Shown here in pieces: positions 31,665 to 37,009 of a DNA stretch of 37,009 nucleotides (positions are counted from its first letter, which is position 1; each line of letters starts with the position of its first letter). This DNA is from an uncultured Bacilli bacterium (GTDB taxonomy: Bacteria > Bacillota_I > Bacilli_A > RF39 > UBA660): the NCBI GenBank assembly GCA_948760655.1, contig CAQBKK010000004.1, positions 1 through 37,009 on the forward strand, given 5' to 3'. Position numbers and translations under genes: made by a program. The notes beneath the pieces were generated by a model. That model did no database searches and had not been told where the DNA came from. It saw only the letters and a list, made by a program, of their open reading frames with translations.

Positions 31665-31913
31665 TTATTTTTGTAATTTAGGTCTTATGTATTCTAATAA
31701 ATTTTCATCAGGCACATTTAATATATCATCGACGACATCAAAAAGCGTTAATTCTGCATCTCGTGCCCATTTTGCTCTTCTTAAATAGTTCCAAATGTCT
31801 TGTTCTGTAATAAAACCTAGTTTTTTTCGTTCTAGTTCTCTATGCCTTGTTTTTAGAGCAGGCATGACTCTTCTATAGAGTTCTGGTACCGATTTAAATT
31901 GTTCCGTAACCAT
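31665..31913 (-). CDS. ComN-like post-transcriptional regulator
   Basis: An 82-residue protein with the pattern FITEQDIWNYLRRAKWARDA then LTLFDVVDDILNVPDENLLE. It resembles the ComN/YrzD family, which has a conserved W-YL--KKW and an LH-IV-DIL helix and in B. subtilis affects comE mRNA. The assignment rests on these two helices only. GGAGGAGG precedes the ATG, and a TATAAT lies at 31939-31944. It starts the rel-dtd transcript. Confidence 0.55.
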   Translation of the reverse strand: MVTEQFKSVPELYRRVMPALKTRHRELERKKLGFITEQDIWNYLRRAKWARDAELTLFDVVDDILNVPDENLLEYIRPKLQK

Positions 31914-31938
31914 ATTTTTCCTCCTCCATCATATATTT

Positions 31939-31944
31939 ATTATA
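31939..31944 (-). promoter_or_regulatory. -10 box in the divergent ComN-like / flippase intergenic region
   Basis: A perfect TATAAT reads toward the ComN-like gene. The overlapping TATTATAAAG could serve the plus-strand flippase gene. No strong -35 box is found for either direction. Confidence 0.4.
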
Positions 31945-31980
31945 AAGCATTTCTAATTTTTTTTAAAGGGGGGGCTTTTT

Positions 31981-33282
31981 ATGAAAAACAAATTTCTTGC
32001 ATCTACACTTGTACTTATTTTGGGAGGTTTTATTACTAAATTTTTGGGTTTTGTTATTCGAATTATTTATACACGTATTATTTTAGAAGAAGGAGTGGCT
32101 CTTTATTCTCTCATCACTCCTACTTATTCTTTGCTTATTACTGTTGCAACGCTTGCTCTTCCTCTTGCAATTTCTAAACTTGTTGCCGAACAAAAATGTA
32201 GAAGTATTAAAATTGTTTGTTCCTCGGTTCTTATTATTTGTATTGTGAATGTTCTTTTTATGGGAATTATGTTTTTTTCTAGTAAGTTTATTTCGTATCA
32301 TTTGCTTAAAAATGAAAAAACCTATTATTTACTTCTTGCTTGCACACTTACTTTGCCATTTATTAGTATTTCAAGTATTGTGAAAGGATATTTTTTTGGA
32401 AAACAACGCATGGTTCCTTATGTGGTTTCTAATGCTTTAGAACAAGTGGTTCGTCTTTTCTTAATTGTTTGTTTTCTTCCTTATTTTATTTCTAAAGGTG
32501 TGGTTGTTGGAGTTAGTTCTTTTTTACTTTTGAATATTGTCTCTGAGATTTCTTCTGTTTTGGTTTTCTTTCTTTTTCTTCCTAAAAAAGTTTTGATTAC
32601 GAAAAAAGATTTAAAACCTGATTTGCATACTGTTAAGGATGTTTTATCTGTTTCTATTCCTACTGTATCTTCTCGTTTTATTGGGAATATTGGTTTTTTC
32701 TTCGAACCTATATTTCTTACTAATATCTTGATTTTTGTCGGGTATTCTAGTGATTTTATTTTGATGGAATATGGTGCCTATAATGCTTATTCGATTGCAT
32801 TACTTACCATGCCTTCTTTTTTTGTTGGAGCTGTTTCTAATGCTTTGGTTCCTGAAATCAGTAAGTTTTTTAACCAAAGAAAATTTGGTGTTGTAAAAAG
32901 AAGGTTCTATCAGGGGTTAATTTTTTCAGGTATTTTGGGGCTATTTTTTACTATTCCTATTTATTTCTTTCGAGAAAATCTTTTATTACTTCTTTATAAA
33001 ACTACGAGTGGTGCCGATTACATTAAGGTTTTAGCTCCCTTTTTTGTACTTTTTTATTTGGAAGCTCCTTTAATTAGTACATTACAAGGGCTTGGAGAGG
33101 CAAGATTTACAATGAAAATTACTTTTATTGGGGTGATTTTAAAAACAGCTACTCTTATTTTCTTCTCTTTTTTACGTATTGGTATTTATGGACTTATTCT
33201 TTCTGAAATCGCCAATATTATTTTTGTGGTAGGTACAAATTTTTGGAAAATAAAAAAAGTAATCTCTAACTTTCCGAATTAA
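31981..33282 (+). CDS. SpoVB-type polysaccharide/lipid II flippase
   Basis: A 433-residue polytopic membrane protein with about 12-14 hydrophobic helices. It opens FLASTLVLILGGFITKFLGF followed by VIRIIYTRIILEEGVALYSL, the hallmark of the PST/MOP flippase group that includes SpoVB, YtgP and MurJ-like lipid II flippases. Charged loop motifs (PEISKFFNQRKFGVVKRRFY) sit between helices. It probably flips a lipid-linked wall precursor or sugar; which one cannot be read from sequence. AAAGGGGGGG lies before the ATG. It is one of the few plus-strand genes and overlaps the convergent gene by 17 bases at its end. Confidence 0.88.
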   Translation: MKNKFLASTLVLILGGFITKFLGFVIRIIYTRIILEEGVALYSLITPTYSLLITVATLALPLAISKLVAEQKCRSIKIVCSSVLIICIVNVLFMGIMFFSSKFISYHLLKNEKTYYLLLACTLTLPFISISSIVKGYFFGKQRMVPYVVSNALEQVVRLFLIVCFLPYFISKGVVVGVSSFLLLNIVSEISSVLVFFLFLPKKVLITKKDLKPDLHTVKDVLSVSIPTVSSRFIGNIGFFFEPIFLTNILIFVGYSSDFILMEYGAYNAYSIALLTMPSFFVGAVSNALVPEISKFFNQRKFGVVKRRFYQGLIFSGILGLFFTIPIYFFRENLLLLLYKTTSGADYIKVLAPFFVLFYLEAPLISTLQGLGEARFTMKITFIGVILKTATLIFFSFLRIGIYGLILSEIANIIFVVGTNFWKIKKVISNFPN

Positions 33283-33733
33283 AGGTTACTTCGTTAAATC
33301 CTTCGTAAATCTTATTATCTATAATTGTATAGCCTTCTTTTTCATTTGTCCATTTTTCTATTTTACTTTCTTCTTCTACTTTTGTACTATTTTTATAAAT
33401 TGCCTCTATCGTTAGATATTCTTTTTTTAAGACATCTTCTAAACGAAAGTTTAAATTTTTATAGGATATGTAAATTTCTTTCAAGCAAATGCCATAAATG
33501 TCTGTGTTCTCATAAGTAAATAATTTTTCTTTTTTATTTTCACAATTTTTTTTTGTTTTTAATACTAATGTAAAGTTACTATTTTCATCTAGATTTTCTA
33601 GAGTTTTTTTCAACCGAATGTTATAAAGATGGTTTGATAATAGCAAACTTATGAAACTAATAGCACAGATTAGTCCAAATAAACTATATACAAGAAGTAT
33701 TTTTATTTTTCTAATATTTTTAATTAACTTCAT
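33266..33733 (-). CDS. Unknown protein with N-terminal membrane anchor
   Basis: I do not recognise the family. A basic N-terminus is followed by one hydrophobic helix (ILLVYSLFGLICAISFISLL, about residues 12-33), then about 120 soluble, charged residues, so the body probably lies outside the membrane. A GTG at 33742 is possible, but it is part of the AAGGTGAGC ribosome site; the ATG at 33733 is the proper start. Its end overlaps the end of the flippase gene on the other strand by 17 bases. Confidence 0.6.
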   Translation of the reverse strand: MKLIKNIRKIKILLVYSLFGLICAISFISLLLSNHLYNIRLKKTLENLDENSNFTLVLKTKKNCENKKEKLFTYENTDIYGICLKEIYISYKNLNFRLEDVLKKEYLTIEAIYKNSTKVEEESKIEKWTNEKEGYTIIDNKIYEGFNEVTFNSES

Positions 33734-33757
33734 TTTGCTCACCTTTTATTCTAGTTT

Positions 33758-33766
33758 ATTATACCA
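33758..33766 (-). promoter_or_regulatory. Extended -10 promoter of the membrane-anchored gene
   Basis: TGGTATAAT lies about 25 bases before ATG 33733. The region 33767-33939 upstream shows no gene on either strand. Confidence 0.55.
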
Positions 33767-33939
33767 TTAACTCTATTTTTTGCCTACTCATAATTTTTTT
33801 TGTTGACGTTGTTTTAAAAAAACTTATGGAATCGAAAACGTATTCTCTACTTAATTTTATAATCATCATCTTACTATAAACGAAAACAAGCTATTCCATT
33901 TTTAACTCTAAAAGAAATATTTTTTGGATTAAAATAGAT

Positions 33940-33967
33940 GAAAAACGCTACCCTATTTTGGTAACGC
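33940..33967 (-). terminator. Terminator of the DUF421 gene
   Basis: On the minus strand CGTTACC (33960-33966) pairs with GGTAGCG (33946-33952) around an AAAATAG-type loop and is followed by five T. It lies 25 bases beyond the stop at 33991. Confidence 0.75.
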
Positions 33968-33990
33968 CTTTATTCGTTGTTATACAATTG

Positions 33991-34635
33991 TTATAGATTA
34001 CTTTTTTTTATTAAAAAGATTTTGTTTTTCTTTTTAAAGGCATAGAAGACATCTTCCACTACTAAATTCTTGTTTGCAAGTTCTTCTTCTAGCCAACGTT
34101 TGTCTTTTTTTATGTAGTTTAATGCTTTTTCTTGGATTAGACCATCAACAATAATTGGCATTGGATAATTGCTTCTGGTATGGAACAAATTGTATTTAAA
34201 AATAGAAAGTTTTCCATTGGGCTCTAAAAAAGCATATTCTATTTCATCAATACTTTTGATGCTATTTTGCCGTAGACTTAATAATAAGTCGTCCATACTG
34301 TAGCGTTGGCGTACCATTTCTTTATAGTTTACGTTACCATTTACGATAATTAAAGAGGGTTTCCCTCCAAAAAGGGTTCTAAATGTTCTTGATTTGATAC
34401 TTATGAATGCTAGTGTTAATTCTAAAATAACTAATAATAGAATGGGTATAATGGTAAAGAAGATAGAGTCATTAATGTTTTCAATGCTAATTGCTACTAA
34501 TTCTGCAATCAGTATAGAAACAATAAGGTCAATAATTCCTAACTGTCCAATTTCTCTTTTTCCCATGATTCGGTATGCTAAAACGATAAAAAAGTAAAAA
34601 AATGTTGTTCTTAAAACGATGGTCAATAGTTCCAT
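33991..34635 (-). CDS. DUF421 membrane protein (YetF/YcaP family)
   Basis: Three N-terminal membrane helices (residues about 1-90: TIVLRTTFFYFFIVLAYRIM, LIVSILIAELVAI, FFTIIPILLLVILELTLAFI) carry the family signature MGKREIGQLGIIDLIVSI. A cytoplasmic domain follows with LFGGKPSLIIVNGNVNYKEM and YSMDDLLLSLRQ, typical of DUF421. The molecular role is not known with certainty; family members are linked to envelope or spore functions. The start is ATG 34635 because AGGTGATTAC precedes it; a TTG at 34650 would lie in front of that site. It is divergent from the TIGR04086 gene. Confidence 0.85.
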   Translation of the reverse strand: MELLTIVLRTTFFYFFIVLAYRIMGKREIGQLGIIDLIVSILIAELVAISIENINDSIFFTIIPILLLVILELTLAFISIKSRTFRTLFGGKPSLIIVNGNVNYKEMVRQRYSMDDLLLSLRQNSIKSIDEIEYAFLEPNGKLSIFKYNLFHTRSNYPMPIIVDGLIQEKALNYIKKDKRWLEEELANKNLVVEDVFYAFKKKNKIFLIKKSNL

Positions 34636-34711
34636 GTAATCACCTACCAAGTCTATTATGGTTCATTTCATATTTTTTTAATCAATGTCATAGTATTTTG
34701 TAGGTGATTTT

Positions 34712-35077
34712 ATGAAATATTTGAAGGAGTATGGTGTAATTCTATTAAAGTTTTTAGGATTCTTGGTGGTCGGTAGTCTTTTTATTAGTGTTCTTTATTA
34801 TTTTTTATTTTCTACTAAAGTCGTACAAATTCTTTCTTTTATTTATTTGTTGCTTGTTTTCTTTCTGTTTGGATATAAGGGAGGGAAAAAGGCAGAAAAT
34901 AAGGGATTCTTAGCGGGTTTAAAAATTGGTGGATTGTTTTTGTTGGTTCTTTTTGTTCTTAATTTAATTGTCACAGGATTTCGTTTTAAAGCAACAAGTT
35001 TTATTTACTATTTTCTTCTTTTGTTTGTCTCTGTTTTAGGAGCAATGTTTGGTATTAATACAAAAAAGAAGGAATAA
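34712..35077 (+). CDS. TIGR04086-type four-helix membrane protein
   Basis: A 121-residue protein with four hydrophobic helices (about 10-32, 37-54, 64-86, 95-113). A short YKGGKKAENKGFLAGLKIGG loop lies after helix 2. Length, helix spacing and the GYKGGKKA--KG---GL-G segment fit the TIGR04086/DUF3792 family of Firmicutes, often encoded near tgt and yajC. Function unknown. TAGGTGATTTT precedes the ATG. Confidence 0.65.
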   Translation: MKYLKEYGVILLKFLGFLVVGSLFISVLYYFLFSTKVVQILSFIYLLLVFFLFGYKGGKKAENKGFLAGLKIGGLFLLVLFVLNLIVTGFRFKATSFIYYFLLLFVSVLGAMFGINTKKKE

Positions 35078-35082
35078 TTCTT

Positions 35083-36816
<1,734 letters not shown>

Positions 36817-36836
36817 CTGAATCACCTCGTTTTTTT

Positions 36837-36845
36837 AGTATAACA
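36837..36845 (-). promoter_or_regulatory. Extended -10 promoter of the tgt unit
   Basis: TGTTATACT reads toward the small gene and tgt, about 20 bases before the start codon. The -35 region is weak. Confidence 0.5.
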
Positions 36846-36872
36846 CTCTTTTTCTTTTATTGCATTTATTAT

Positions 36873-36901
36873 TTGCATTTTGAATTTATTTTTGCTACAA
36901 T
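36873..36901 (+). promoter_or_regulatory. Plus-strand promoter near the right edge
   Basis: TTGCAT (36873-36878) and TACAAT (36896-36901) are 17 bases apart, and TGC precedes the -10. It faces the window edge. Confidence 0.7.
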
Positions 36902-36927
36902 ACCTTGCGAGAAAAGGTGATGTTTAC

Positions 36928-36984
36928 ATGAACAGCAATTATGATTTAAACAGAAAAGTTGTTCGGAAACAAAAAATATGTTAA
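36928..36984 (+). CDS. Short ORF or start of a gene at the right edge
   Basis: AAAAGGTGATG precedes an ATG that opens 18 codons (MNSNYDLNRKVVRKQKIC) and stops at TAA 36982. The ribosome site and promoter are good. It may be a leader peptide, a small protein, or the frame-shifted beginning of a longer gene outside the window (the lesion would be near the AAAAAA run at 36970). The evidence does not decide. Confidence 0.35.
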   Translation: MNSNYDLNRKVVRKQKIC

Positions 36985-37009
36985 CATATAAATGTCAAAC
37001 ATGAATAAT

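Noticed and set aside
32083..32301. Minus-strand 72-codon frame rich in Asn/Lys
   Set aside because: It is fully contained antisense in the flippase gene with low-complexity composition, a shadow of its codons.

Overview
The window is a low-GC, strongly AT-rich stretch of a Firmicutes/Mollicutes-type chromosome, coded almost entirely on the minus strand. TGA is used as a stop (for example at the ends of the genes at 22698 and 33991), so this is not a code-4 Mycoplasma. A MurE with a DNPR motif implies a cell wall with meso-diaminopimelate. GatA carries a GSDTGDS active-site signature that I recall from Mycoplasma GatA. Together with the SpoVB-type flippase, DUF421, Rel, ComN-like and T-box genes, this suggests an uncultured wall-bearing gut Bacilli lineage close to Mollicutes (RF39-like). 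That placement is inference.

Layout. 1-1.9 kb: the 5' part of a HerA-type ATPase gene and a membrane-anchored protein. 1.9-11.6 kb: a T-box-controlled translation operon, hisS - asnS - unknown - aspS - unknown - gatC - gatA - gatB - broken small gene, with repeated TAATG stop/start overlaps. 11.6-15.7 kb: small accessory genes, several broken: a lipoprotein split at a G8 tract in its lipobox, an NlpC/P60 remnant, and a histidine phosphatase with an internal stop. A Fic-fold protein lacking the usual His is also here. 15.7-19.7 kb: ABC-F ATPase, an unknown, and murE. 20-22.7 kb: an RNase J-like hydrolase, a PD-(D/E)XK-like protein and gene remnants, including a second copy of the start of the RNase J-like gene.

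22.7-29.0 kb is the most unusual segment. It holds two DUF285 leucine-rich-repeat proteins (one broken), a macro-domain protein, and three proteins that read like decayed replication or chromosome enzymes. These are a PolC-like protein with lost catalytic residues (split by an A9 tract), a DnaB-like ATPase fused to a DnaQ-exonuclease-like tail, and a P-loop/winged-helix protein that may be FtsK-like. They lie directly downstream of comN-like - rel - dtd. Two of the internal transcription-unit boundaries share an identical 17-nt element. I find no described system with this composition.

29-37 kb: dtd, rel (hydrolase motif altered) and a ComN-like gene; a plus-strand flippase; DUF421 and TIGR04086 membrane proteins; tgt with two small companions; and a plus-strand promoter with a short ORF at the right edge.

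How the genes work together. The first operon supplies His-, Asn-, Asp- and (through GatCAB) Gln-tRNA, and its T-box reads an Asp-type tRNA rather than His. Rel and Dtd also act on translation quality and stress. Frame lesions at homopolymers are common in accessory genes, while the long core genes read through intact.
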